Assembly: GCA_047635695.1 (NCBI GenBank)
Contig: JBLILN010000005.1
Span: 1 to 64,000, forward strand
DNA from: UBA2136 sp047635695
GTDB taxonomy: Bacteria > Pseudomonadota > Alphaproteobacteria > UBA2136
Direction: 5' to 3'
DNA: 64,000 nt
Shown here: one piece after another, positions 37,687 through 46,604 of the stretch
Numbering within the stretch: position 1 is the stretch's first letter
Layout: each line of letters opens with the position of its first letter
Notes under the pieces: generated by a model
Database searches by the model: none
What the model was told of the DNA's origin: nothing
Seen by the model: the letters and a program-made list of their open reading frames with translations, nothing else
Translations under genes and position numbers: made by a program

Positions 37687-38598
37687 CTATTTGTTTTGCT
37701 TGTAAGGTCTTAATTTAATGTTTACCAATCCGCAAACCTGCCCAATACCAACATAAAAGTGTTGTACGCCTTTATATTTATATTTTTGGGAAATGATACC
37801 AGTACATAAAAGCGGTATACTAAAAATAATATGCAAAACAGATTTAGGAAGCCATTTTATTATAGCTGCCATTTTTCCATAGGCCACCATATAAGCTCTT
37901 ACACCTGAGCATGAAAGTGTAAAACAACGTTTTTTAAAGTATGAATAAGTGTATCTGTCGTCACTTAACCCTTCGCTAACTTCAGCACCTGTAAGCCAAA
38001 ATCCTTGACCGCCATTTTTTTGTATTTCAAAGAAGAATAAAGCATCTTCACCTCCCGAAACATTAAAGTCTTTATTAAAGGTGATTTTATGCTTTTTGAT
38101 AAATTCTAAATTAATAAGTACATTGCCGCATCCTACTATTTGTTTGTCCGTAAGAGGGCCTGATGCGCGTGTGGGTGTGCTATAACAAGATGTATTTTCT
38201 AGCCAAGGCACGGCACATTTTTCTTTATCTATAAGAGGTTTTACAGGAGCGGCAATAAATGCTGGTTTGTTGAGCTCATGGTAAGCCATTACGTAGTTAT
38301 CTATAAAATCATTTTGTACGATTTCATCGTCATCAAGAAATATAAGTGCGCCATAGTTATTTTTCATTGTGTATGAAAGGATATTGTTGCGCGCATGTAC
38401 AATACCTTCTATGTTTTCATGTAGGTAAATTTCCTTATGAGTTAAAACGTCTTTAGCTGATTGTTTCATGCTGTTATCACATACAATAATATCAAGCGTT
38501 ATCTCTTCAGGTATATTTATTTGTGAATGAAGGCTTTCTAATAGTTTGTTCAACATTTCATTGCGGTTATAAGTGCAAATACCAACTATAATCTTCAT
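37687..38598 (-). CDS. Family 2 glycosyltransferase, glycan cluster
   Basis: 303 residues. GT-A fold with IIVGICTYNRNEMLNKLLES, the nucleotide-sugar region IIVCDNSMKQSAKDV and the metal-binding IFLDDDEIVQNDFI. One or two hydrophobic helices near residues 250-280 may seat it on the membrane. It overlaps the upstream GT4 gene by 4 bp. Sugar specificity unknown. Confidence 0.88.
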   Translation of the reverse strand: MKIIVGICTYNRNEMLNKLLESLHSQINIPEEITLDIIVCDNSMKQSAKDVLTHKEIYLHENIEGIVHARNNILSYTMKNNYGALIFLDDDEIVQNDFIDNYVMAYHELNKPAFIAAPVKPLIDKEKCAVPWLENTSCYSTPTRASGPLTDKQIVGCGNVLINLEFIKKHKITFNKDFNVSGGEDALFFFEIQKNGGQGFWLTGAEVSEGLSDDRYTYSYFKKRCFTLSCSGVRAYMVAYGKMAAIIKWLPKSVLHIIFSIPLLCTGIISQKYKYKGVQHFYVGIGQVCGLVNIKLRPYKQNK

Positions 38599-39773
38599 TT
38601 GTATTCTTCCTTGTTTGTTTGCTGTGTAGAGGTGTCGTTCAGAAGTTCTAAAAATCTTTCTGCTGATTTAACATCAGTAAAATCGCTAGCACGATTGCGA
38701 TAAAACAACTTATCTTCTAGTGGTTTTTTCATGTGTTTAATAACGGCATTGGCCATTTCTTTATTTGTTGCGTTAAATGGTATTAGTAGGCCGATGTTAC
38801 CATCTTTTAGAATTTCTCTTGGGCCATGAGGACAGTCAACAGACATGCAGTCTGTGCCCATGCTTAATGCTTCTGCTAAAACGAGAGAAAATCCTTCGAG
38901 GTTTGATGTTAGCCAAAAATGATCAGCGTGAAAGAAATATTCCTTAGGGTTTGTTTTCATGCCCAGAAAATCAACATATTCACTTATGTTTAGATTGTTT
39001 GCTTGCTGTTGTAATTCGTTCATTAAGGGACCGCTACCAACAATGATTAGCCTTGTGTTGTTTTGTTGTGTGTTGATTAACGCAAAGCTTTCAAGCATGC
39101 GAGAAAAGTTCTTTTCTTTGCATAGTCGGCCGCAAGTGACGATTGCTTTAAGGTTTTTATCTTCTAGCCACTTGTGCGGTATTTCTGTTGATGTATGAGT
39201 TAATTCTTCCTCTGTACAAGCCGGGTTATATAGGCAATGCACTTTTGTTCCTCCTAATACTTTTTCAGCATCCTTTGCTGCTTTAGCAGAATCGTTCGCG
39301 AGGATATCAGCTTTTCTTACAATAAAGAAAAGCGATTTTAAAATAGCGGTCTTAATATTGTTTTGGCTGGCTAAATATTCTGACAAACATGTATGGAAAT
39401 TTACAACTGTCTTTGCGTTACATTTTGCAAATATATTGGCCAATAGGCAAACAATTGCAGGGATAAGACATGCAATATAAATTGCATTAAATTTATTGTT
39501 TTTTATAAAATTGTAATAGTCTTTTGTAACTGTAAATATTTGTTTTGGGCCAAAGGCTTTATTTGAAGTGCTGTAATAGCCAATATTATGTTCATTTAAT
39601 CTTTGTAATTGTGGGCTAGTCACATTGTCTACCATGCTTAATATAGATGCTTTGTAACCCTGTTTACTTAATGCTACGGCTAAATTCTCACAAACCCTTG
39701 TCACACCACCAGCCTGCATTGACACGGAAACAATAAGAATTTTTTTATCTTGGGACTTAGGTGTATTTGACAT
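38595..39773 (-). CDS. Family 4 glycosyltransferase, glycan cluster
   Basis: 392 residues, GT-B fold. N-terminal ILIVSVSMQAGGVTRVCENL, the linker TCGRLCKEKNFSRMLESFAL, then RLIIVGSGPLMNELQ and the donor-binding WLTSNLEGFSLVLAEALSMG are all typical. It is the first gene of the minus-strand glycan operon, divergent from the ligase gene across 150 bp that must hold both promoters. Confidence 0.9.
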   Translation of the reverse strand: MSNTPKSQDKKILIVSVSMQAGGVTRVCENLAVALSKQGYKASILSMVDNVTSPQLQRLNEHNIGYYSTSNKAFGPKQIFTVTKDYYNFIKNNKFNAIYIACLIPAIVCLLANIFAKCNAKTVVNFHTCLSEYLASQNNIKTAILKSLFFIVRKADILANDSAKAAKDAEKVLGGTKVHCLYNPACTEEELTHTSTEIPHKWLEDKNLKAIVTCGRLCKEKNFSRMLESFALINTQQNNTRLIIVGSGPLMNELQQQANNLNISEYVDFLGMKTNPKEYFFHADHFWLTSNLEGFSLVLAEALSMGTDCMSVDCPHGPREILKDGNIGLLIPFNATNKEMANAVIKHMKKPLEDKLFYRNRASDFTDVKSAERFLELLNDTSTQQTNKEEYK

Positions 39774-39925
39774 TATAAAATTACTTTTTAAGTGATTAGA
39801 TGCTCTAAAACTGTCTACAATATAAGCATTTTTAAAGTTTATTTACAATGATTTTCACAGATATTTAAAGGATTGTTTTGTCTGTCAGTGATGCTTTAGA
39901 TTTTAAATTTGCATATTAAGAGGGC

Positions 39926-42025
39926 ATGCTTTATAAATTCAGTAGTTATCATATTAAATATTTAAAAGTTTCAAGCATGCTATTTAGGCTTATTTTTATA
40001 CTTATTGCTCTAGGTTTACCGTCTCTATATTTAAATAAAGGCGGTGTTGCTGTTTTTGTTGGACTTGCATTGATTATATCGCTCATTCCTTTGTTTAAAA
40101 ATCGCGGTGATGTTTTTTCATTTAATATGTTAAAGGGCGCTATCAAAAATTGGCCGTTACGAATTTTACTGCTATTTATACTTTCCTCAGGCGTTTCCTC
40201 TTACTTGGGTATTTACCCTGACTATAATATGAGTCAGTGGGGAAAAATTGTAGCTGTTTTACTTGGCGGTATTATTATGTTTACAGGTATTAGATATGCA
40301 CGTCCAAGCGACTTTGAACACTTTCTTAAATATACCTATTACACACTCGGATTTTTTTCAGTATGGGCATTAATAGACCATACAAACCTTATCCCAGCTT
40401 TTACTGAATTTGTGCATGGTGAAAACCCAAAACTTACCAAATTTAGTTCAGTTATAGCTATTGTTTTGCCATTTGCACTTGGCTATACATTAAATCAAAG
40501 AGATTTTCGTTATTGGGTCGTTCCTGCTCTTGCTATTACTGCAAGCGTTGCCTGTGGGGGGCGTAGCGGCTGGTTGGCTCTTGTAGCTTCTACATCTGTC
40601 GTTTATTTTTCTTACCCCTGGGAGACGGTTTACCGTAAAAGACGCAACCGCCTCATATTTAAGGTGATAGCTGTAGTAGGTGTTATTATAGGCCTTATTA
40701 TTCATAAAATGCATGTTTCTGCTGACGCTTTTGCATCACGTTTAACTCTGAGTTCTCCAAATGGTATGGGCTCTGGTCGTCTAAATATTTGGGATTTTGC
40801 GCTAGAAAAATATATGGATCATCCATGGCTTGGTATTGGCGTTAAAGGTTTTCGTAAACTTGATTTTTCAGAGGTTACGCTTACATCTACAATGCACCCA
40901 CACAATGCGCTTATAGAGATTTTACTTGAAACAGGTGCTGTTGGTTTATTCTTCGCACTTTCGTTTGTGCTTGTAGTTATGTATCGATTGATTAAAACGC
41001 TGTATAAAAATGTAAGTTATACGAACCCTGTTTTTCATATAACAGCATTATGTTCACTATCTGGCCTTGTCGCCTTTACTACAGCAAGTATGACTCTTAC
41101 ATCTATCTTCCATTCTTATTGGCTAAGCTACCTTGTTGTTCTTATTGTTTTGATGGAAGTAACCAGGATGAATATTATTCAACATAAAAAAAATGACTAT
41201 TCTAATGCAGATAAAAATAAGAAAACAACCGAATCATACGGCGTAGCTGTTAGTGTTATTATGCCATGCTATAACGCAGAAAAATTTATAAAAAGCGCTA
41301 TTGAAAGTGTACAAGCGCAAACATTTGAAAATTGGGAATTGATTATATTTAACGATGGTTCTAAAGACAGCTGTAAAAATATTATTGAGATGTTTGCCAA
41401 AGATGATAAACGTATTAAAATATTAAATGGAAATGTATCTATAGGTTCAGGGCTTGCTAGAAAAGAAGCAATTAAAATAGCTAAAGGCCGCTATGTCGCA
41501 TTTCTTGATAGTGACGATAAGTGGAGGGCAGATAAGTTAGAAAAACAGGTGTTATTTATGGAAAGTACAGAGGCACCTCTTTCAGGAACTCATTACTATG
41601 TTATAAATGAACATGACGAGGTGACAGGTATTATTACACCGTCTAAAGATCATGTTACATATTTCTCAATGCTTAAGGCAAACGATATTGGCTGCTTAAC
41701 AGCTATGTATGATGTACATCAGTTAGGGAAAATGTATATGGGTAGTAAGCCCGTTGCACAAGACTTACAGCTTTGGTTGGATATTTTAAAAGAAAAGCCT
41801 TTCGGTGCAATTATACATGAACCATTGGCATATTACCGTGTGCACACCGACTCTAAAACATATCGTAAAGGTAGAAGCATTAAAATGCGTTGGCAGATGA
41901 TTAAGGACGAAAAAGAAGTGAGTCATCTACGTAGTGTTTATTATTTTGTTTGGTATGCACTCAATGGCGTTTGCAAATCTATTAAAGGTCGCATTGGTTG
42001 TGCGTCAAGAGGAAATAAGAAATAA
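39926..42025 (+). CDS. O-antigen ligase/polymerase fused to a family 2 glycosyltransferase
   Basis: 699 residues. Residues about 1-415 carry about ten helices and the ligase-type periplasmic loop with GSGRLNIWDFALEKYMDHPW and LGIGVKGF, then HPHNALIEILLETGAVGL, as in WaaL/Wzy proteins. After a hydrophilic linker, residues about 435-690 are a GT-A domain: SVIMPCYNAEKFIKSAIESV, IFNDGSKDS and the metal motif FLDSDDKWRADKLEKQ. The two activities are usually separate genes. It is the only rightward gene of the cluster. Confidence 0.85.
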   Translation: MLYKFSSYHIKYLKVSSMLFRLIFILIALGLPSLYLNKGGVAVFVGLALIISLIPLFKNRGDVFSFNMLKGAIKNWPLRILLLFILSSGVSSYLGIYPDYNMSQWGKIVAVLLGGIIMFTGIRYARPSDFEHFLKYTYYTLGFFSVWALIDHTNLIPAFTEFVHGENPKLTKFSSVIAIVLPFALGYTLNQRDFRYWVVPALAITASVACGGRSGWLALVASTSVVYFSYPWETVYRKRRNRLIFKVIAVVGVIIGLIIHKMHVSADAFASRLTLSSPNGMGSGRLNIWDFALEKYMDHPWLGIGVKGFRKLDFSEVTLTSTMHPHNALIEILLETGAVGLFFALSFVLVVMYRLIKTLYKNVSYTNPVFHITALCSLSGLVAFTTASMTLTSIFHSYWLSYLVVLIVLMEVTRMNIIQHKKNDYSNADKNKKTTESYGVAVSVIMPCYNAEKFIKSAIESVQAQTFENWELIIFNDGSKDSCKNIIEMFAKDDKRIKILNGNVSIGSGLARKEAIKIAKGRYVAFLDSDDKWRADKLEKQVLFMESTEAPLSGTHYYVINEHDEVTGIITPSKDHVTYFSMLKANDIGCLTAMYDVHQLGKMYMGSKPVAQDLQLWLDILKEKPFGAIIHEPLAYYRVHTDSKTYRKGRSIKMRWQMIKDEKEVSHLRSVYYFVWYALNGVCKSIKGRIGCASRGNKK

Positions 42026-42031
42026 TCTTAT

Positions 42032-43060
42032 TTAGGGTTTGTTATAGTTACGTAACCATTTTAAGCTCGGTTTTTCAATTACATAAAACAATATTGTAGC
42101 AGTTTTTATGCTTGCTAGTGTGGCAAATAATAACATAGCTTCAACTGGTATAACTTGTTCAAGATTATACATTTGCCACGTCTTGGCTATGGATATAATA
42201 ACTGGTATATGGACTAGATAAAGTGCATAGGAGATATTTCCACCAAATAGACTTATAGCTTTATGAGCCCTCCAATTTATTTTTTCAGCGAATAGGAATG
42301 TGGCTACCCAGAAAAAAGCAGGTATGCCATAAATAAAGCCTCGAGGCATATTTTCAAGCACTAGGATAGCTAGCGTTGTGACTATTGCAAACATAAATAA
42401 AGAAGCAACTAAAACTCTAGATTTTTTTATTCTTTCGTAGGCATGGGCAAGCCACATACCTGCTACAAACTCTAACAGCATAGAGGATGTGGTTAATGTT
42501 AGTAATGCTTGTGTATTATCCGAAGGATTTAAGTGCTCTCCAAGCGTAAAGGAAAGAAAAAATAAAATTGTGATAGCTGTTATCTGTTTACGGTGTCCCA
42601 TAAACATTGTTAATGCAAATATGATGTAAAAGAACATTTCAAACTCTAGTGTCCACGCAACCATTAGCAATGGTGCACCTTCTGTTGGAAATAAGAAAAA
42701 TGAATGCCAAAATGATGGTGGGACAGAACTACTTGCGTTTATCCATTCAGGCTTTAAGATTAAAATTGGCAGTAGGGCTAAGCATATTATCCAGTAAACA
42801 GGGTAAACTCTTGTAAAACGATTATATAAAAAATCTTTAATAGAAACAGGTTTGTATTTGGTTGTAAAAGTCATAATAAAACCACTGATAACAAAGAAGA
42901 TATCAACTCCTATCCTTAAAATTAGCTCAGCATCGAATAATGATGGTAAATCAAGGCCGTACTTACGGTTCCCAAATAAAATAATATGAGTTAGTACGAT
43001 CATAAATGCCGCAATAAAACGTAATAACTGTAAGTTTATAAGTATGTGAGTCTCTTTCAT
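42032..43060 (-). CDS. Acyltransferase-3 family membrane O-acyltransferase
   Basis: 342 residues with about ten helices. N-terminal LQLLRFIAAFMIVLTHIILF with the family His, then GVDIFFVISGFIMTFTT and YNRFTRVYPVYWI are diagnostic. It probably adds acetyl or another acyl group to the surface glycan from the periplasmic side. The stop lies 6 bp from the ligase-fusion gene, convergent with it. Confidence 0.9.
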   Translation of the reverse strand: MKETHILINLQLLRFIAAFMIVLTHIILFGNRKYGLDLPSLFDAELILRIGVDIFFVISGFIMTFTTKYKPVSIKDFLYNRFTRVYPVYWIICLALLPILILKPEWINASSSVPPSFWHSFFLFPTEGAPLLMVAWTLEFEMFFYIIFALTMFMGHRKQITAITILFFLSFTLGEHLNPSDNTQALLTLTTSSMLLEFVAGMWLAHAYERIKKSRVLVASLFMFAIVTTLAILVLENMPRGFIYGIPAFFWVATFLFAEKINWRAHKAISLFGGNISYALYLVHIPVIISIAKTWQMYNLEQVIPVEAMLLFATLASIKTATILFYVIEKPSLKWLRNYNKP

Positions 43061-43112
43061 TTAAGCTCTTTTTAGTTTTTTAAAATTTCTAGCTAAAGAT
43101 GATTTAAGTTTT

Positions 43113-43508
43113 TTAAAGAACATGTAATAAACCACCACCATTCGTTCCAAATATTTGATTTATTATACATGAATCTTCTTGTGCAAAACTTTTTATTTCT
43201 GTATTTGAGTGATGGAATTTATGAAGCTTCCATAGTGGTTTAATCTTATGGAAGGACCTATGAAACCAGTATTCGAAAAATGACATAATAATTATAGATA
43301 CGACAGTATTACTTATTTCTGATTCTATAAGTTTGATAAATTGAAAATTATGAGTTTCTGAGATAAATCCACCCATTAGAAATGGAAGTCCTAGTAAAAG
43401 TGTATAACCAATTAAGTGTTTAAATCCTGTTATATAAATGAGACTCGATATAACATCACGTTTCATAGACACAGTAGATTCTTTGAACTTCTTTAATGTA
43501 GTTAACAT
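43113..43508 (-). pseudogene. Truncated sterol-desaturase/fatty-acid-hydroxylase-family gene
   Basis: 131 residues from the ATG at 43508. Two hydrophobic segments lead to FEYWFHRSFHKIKPLWKLHK then FHHS, the first two histidine clusters of the di-iron hydroxylase family. The family is normally 230-300 residues with a third His cluster, which is absent; the tail IINQIFGTNGGGLLHVL has no family likeness. Probably a broken gene at the island's right end. Confidence 0.65.
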
Positions 43509-43926
43509 AATAAGACCTTCCCTCGAATATTATAATGATATATAACTCCTGTGTACGGAGTAATCAACTAAAAAATTATGGGTTGGTCTGTGATTTGAAC
43601 ATTTAAATAAAAAAATGAGTGGAGAATGCACTTTAAGTAATGGTGTGTCTCGAGTCTGGTTAAGTCATGAACTGAAAGCATTGAGATTCAAAAAGCAAAG
43701 TACCTCCTGCACGTGGCTATGGCATGTACTAAACTAAGTTTGTAAGCATTATAAAAAAAGTGCACAAAAATAAAATATATGTATAATCAGCCGTTGGAAT
43801 AGATATCAAATTTTAGAGAGTTTGATGCTGGTTTTTTGGCTACTGCACCGTGAGTGCACCATGGATAATTTTGATGACTTGTAACACGGGCTACCATTTA
43901 AGCTGTAAGTCAATGTGACGTTAGCG
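43509..43926. other. Right terminal region of island 1 with arm-type sites
   Basis: No convincing gene. TGCACC at 43844 and AGTGCACCA at 43853-43861 repeat the arm-type motifs seen near the integrase. A 17-bp copy of ACTTGTAACACGGGCTA at 43877-43893 also occurs outside the left end at 25931-25947. Weak open stretches near 43650 show no recognisable domain. Confidence 0.6.
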
Positions 43927-43979
43927 TTTTAAATGGTGGGCAGGGAGGGAATCGAACCCCCGACACAATGAGCTTCAAT
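43927..43979. repeat. attR of island 1 within tRNA-Phe
   Basis: Perfect 53-bp match to 25953-26005. The repeat ends inside the anticodon region of the intact tRNA, so the element restored the gene on insertion. Confidence 0.95.
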
Positions 43980-44009
43980 CATTTGCTCTACCAACTGAGC
44001 TACCTGCCC
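43934..44009 (-). tRNA. tRNA-Phe (GAA)
   Basis: The minus strand gives a 76-nt tRNA starting GGGCAGGTAGCTCAGTTGG, anticodon loop TTGAAGC (GAA), T-loop GTTCGATTC, and encoded CCA. The acceptor stem GGGCAGG pairs with CCTGCCC. Its 3' end serves as the insertion site of island 1. Confidence 0.96.
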
Positions 44010-44133
44010 ATGTCCAAGTGACCCAGAATATAACCATGTTTAATGTTGAATGCAAGCCTATTGTGTATGAAAAAGGCACAATTATTAAAAAAAAGTTATT
44101 TTTACTGTAATTAAGCTTTATTGATGTTTGCTT

Positions 44134-45018
44134 TTACTTTGTTTTTTCGTAAAGTTCTTCCACATCAGAAAGTATAGGTATACCCGTTTCGGCACCCATT
44201 TTTTGAATACATAATGCAGACGCACAGCGTGCAAATTTAAAGTGATCCTCCCATGAACGTTCAGGGTTTTCAATATATGAATAAACGTAAGCGCCATGAA
44301 AGACGTCACCAGCACCCGTTGTGTCTATAATTTTATCCATAGGGATATCTAAGGCAGGTAATGTTTTAATGCCGTGACCTTCACTGTATAGTAAGCCTTT
44401 GTCGCCGACTGTTACTGCAGCAATTTTCACACCTTTTTCATGTAAATATGCCAAAGTTTGTTCATGGCTTAGCTTCATGTCATTGGCATAGTCTTCTGAA
44501 ACCACGGCAATATCTATATATTCTAAAATTTCTGCCATGCCAGGGCGTACTGTGCCACCATCAAGTGATGTTAAAATGCCTTTTTCACGCCCTTTTTTGA
44601 CATACTCTAAGGCGCTGATAGGCATATGTCCATCAACATGAATGGCTTGTACGTTTTTTAAGCGGATTTTGGGGATGGGGCCAGAATATTCAAGATCACG
44701 GCAGCGTACAATGGCACGTTTGTTACCGCTGTTCGGTAGAATAAGTGATAATGAGCTTCTGTCCACGGCACGAGGGAATATTCGAATACCACGTCTTGCT
44801 GCACGTTGTAAAAAATGGTCACCTAATCTGTCTTCGGCTACTTGTGTCAACAGCCCTGCATCGAGGCCTAGTTTTGCAACTGTAAAAGCTGCAACCACGG
44901 CATTACCGCCTACGCCAAAGGCATAGTCTTGTCCTACATGTTTTTCATCACCTGTTGGTAGGTAATCTGTTAGAAAAGTCACATCAGTGTAGTTGTGGCC
45001 AATGAAGAGAGCATCCAT
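44134..45018 (-). CDS. PfkB-family carbohydrate/nucleoside kinase
   Basis: 294 residues, ribokinase fold. Seen: the N-terminal GGNAVVAAFTVAKLG sugar-binding glycine pair, IHVDGHMP, and the C-terminal PfkB signature DTTGAGDVFHGAYVYSY with the catalytic Asp. It transfers phosphate from ATP to a sugar or nucleoside; the substrate is not clear. It is a single gene near tRNA-Phe, divergent from the GmhB-like gene. Confidence 0.88.
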   Translation of the reverse strand: MDALFIGHNYTDVTFLTDYLPTGDEKHVGQDYAFGVGGNAVVAAFTVAKLGLDAGLLTQVAEDRLGDHFLQRAARRGIRIFPRAVDRSSLSLILPNSGNKRAIVRCRDLEYSGPIPKIRLKNVQAIHVDGHMPISALEYVKKGREKGILTSLDGGTVRPGMAEILEYIDIAVVSEDYANDMKLSHEQTLAYLHEKGVKIAAVTVGDKGLLYSEGHGIKTLPALDIPMDKIIDTTGAGDVFHGAYVYSYIENPERSWEDHFKFARCASALCIQKMGAETGIPILSDVEELYEKTK

Positions 45019-45110
45019 TCAGTTTATCCCATTATTTCTTTGAATTTAATTTTAAAAGCTGTATTAATTATGGACTGATTAAAAAGTTTTTCAAGAAAGA
45101 AGATATTTAA

Positions 45111-45650
45111 ATGCCTTATAAAGCTATCATCTTTGACCGTGACGGTACCCTAAATGCAACGTCAACGGGGCCAGGGGGTTATGTTTTGTCACCTAAAGAC
45201 ATCAAGTTATTGCCGCATGTTCAAGAAAGTTTGGCTCAGCTTAAAAGTAAGGGCGTTGCACTGTACGTTTTTACACAGCAACGCTGTATCAATAAAGGCT
45301 TGCTAAAAGTTGAAGTGTTGAACCAAATTCATGATCGTTTAAATGCTTTATTAGGTGACGCAGCCGATATTGACGCTTTTTATTATTGCCCGCACCTAGC
45401 GGATGAAGGTTGCGACTGTTCAAAGCCAAAGCCAGGGATGTTATTTGACTGCATGAAAGACCATAACTTAAAACCTGAAGAGGTACTGGTTGTTGGTGAT
45501 TCTGTCCGTGATTATGATTCTGCTAAAGCCGCAAGCTTAGATTTCGCCTTTGTACCCAATGACCTTGGTAAACACACGGCAGAAGAATATGCGGCAACAG
45601 GCAAGGCTTTATACAAGGACTTAGAAAAGCTTATAGCTGGAGAGTTTTAA
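45111..45650 (+). CDS. HAD-family phosphatase, GmhB-like
   Basis: 179 residues. HAD motif I is IIFDRDGTLNATSTGPGGYV, the zinc-binding loop is YYCPHLADEGCDCSKPKPGM, and motif IV is VVGDSVRDYDSAKAA. The zinc loop and length fit D-glycero-D-manno-heptose 1,7-bisphosphate phosphatase or histidinol-phosphate phosphatase. A role in LPS heptose supply is possible, but no other heptose genes are visible. A terminator follows at once. Confidence 0.85.
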   Translation: MPYKAIIFDRDGTLNATSTGPGGYVLSPKDIKLLPHVQESLAQLKSKGVALYVFTQQRCINKGLLKVEVLNQIHDRLNALLGDAADIDAFYYCPHLADEGCDCSKPKPGMLFDCMKDHNLKPEEVLVVGDSVRDYDSAKAASLDFAFVPNDLGKHTAEEYAATGKALYKDLEKLIAGEF

Positions 45651-45667
45651 ATACTGTTTATCCAAAT

Positions 45668-45693
45668 AAAAAGCACCTGTTTGGGTGCTTTTT
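45668..45693. terminator. Bidirectional terminator between convergent genes
   Basis: AAAAAGCACC pairs with GGTGCTTTTT around a six-base loop. A-run on one side and T-run on the other let it serve both the phosphatase (+) and the IMPase-like gene (-). Confidence 0.88.
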
Positions 45694-45716
45694 ATTATTA
45701 TGGGTTAGAGCTGTCT

Positions 45717-46547
45717 TTAAACAGTTGCTAGAACTTTGAGTAATTTACCCTGAAGTTTGTGGTTGGCGGCAATAATACTTGTGCTACCAATTTCAACGGT
45801 ACTGTTATCAATTTCACAAGTGTAACCACCTGATTCACGGATAATGAACTCAGCAACCAATACGTCCATTGGGTTAAGGTTCATTGCAACCATGGCATCA
45901 AGCTTGGCAGCACTGAGGCTTAAAGCATCGTGGATAACGTTACCAGAGATGCGCGTGTGGCATTTGTGGGCACGTACTGCACGTATGGCATCTAAAAACT
46001 TCGTATCGTCTTCAGTGCTTGTAATAGGAGAGAATACTGAAACAAGGCTGTTTTCAAGCATGTCACGACCTGTCACACGTAAACGTCTTGTGCGGCTGCG
46101 CGCACCTTTACCTTTTTCAATGGCATAAATTTCGTTTGTAATAGGGTATAAAACAACAGCGCTTTCAGCTTTACCGTCAACCACGTAAGCGATGTAAATA
46201 CATACATCTTCATTACCGTGGCTAAGGTTAACAAGGCTACCGCAACTGTGGGCAACCCAAACAGCGCCTGTTGCTGGAATATCTGTATCGTCGCCATACA
46301 TAACGACTGCTGCTTCTTGAGCGTATTTTTCAGAGATTTCTTTACGGAAGAATTTAAGAAGTTTGTCGTTAACTTCAGTTGCTTGTTCAGCACCACCTTC
46401 TTTTGTTACTAGAGTTTGTTCAAGGTCACCGAACGCAAAACGGAAAGGGTTCATTGCTTTACGTACAAGAACTTCCATAATGTTTAACTGAGGGTTCTCA
46501 GAAAAGTTCATATCGCCGTCACGCATACGCTTCATAGACTGTTTCAT
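45717..46547 (-). CDS. IMPase-fold protein lacking the catalytic metal motif
   Basis: 276 residues. Overall order and length match inositol monophosphatase/SuhB: YPITNEIYAIEKGKGA, RRLRVTGRDMLENSLVSVF, and a C-terminal RESGGYTCEI. But the first metal motif, normally WVxDPLDGTxNF, reads WVAHSCGSLVNLSHG, so both aspartates are gone. The second motif keeps only Asp in MNPMDVLVAEFIIRESGG. It is therefore probably non-catalytic. It lies 57 bp after efp, a pairing seen in alphaproteobacteria with the normal enzyme; a non-enzymatic role like SuhB in ribosome or transcription complexes is speculative. Confidence 0.85.
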   Translation of the reverse strand: MKQSMKRMRDGDMNFSENPQLNIMEVLVRKAMNPFRFAFGDLEQTLVTKEGGAEQATEVNDKLLKFFRKEISEKYAQEAAVVMYGDDTDIPATGAVWVAHSCGSLVNLSHGNEDVCIYIAYVVDGKAESAVVLYPITNEIYAIEKGKGARSRTRRLRVTGRDMLENSLVSVFSPITSTEDDTKFLDAIRAVRAHKCHTRISGNVIHDALSLSAAKLDAMVAMNLNPMDVLVAEFIIRESGGYTCEIDNSTVEIGSTSIIAANHKLQGKLLKVLATV

Positions 46548-46604
46548 AAAAAAGGTTTCCTATTTATATTTTCAAAAGAGCTGTGGTTTTATATGGTCGT
46601 TTGC

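Larger units (their letters stand above)
26006..43979. mobile_element. Island 1: integrative mobilizable element in tRNA-Phe carrying a glycan cluster
   Basis: About 18.0 kb between the two 53-bp repeats. It contains, in order, an integrase next to attL, hipBA, a relaxase and its accessory protein with an oriT-like region, a hypothetical protein, and a surface-polysaccharide cluster reaching the right end. No type IV secretion genes are present, so transfer would need a helper element. Integrase arm-type repeats occur inside both ends. Confidence 0.9.

Noticed and set aside
43600..43730. Possible transposase remnant in the right end of island 1
   Set aside because: A short open stretch reads GVSRVWLSHELKALRFKKQ, but no transposase motif, inverted repeat or target duplication was found.
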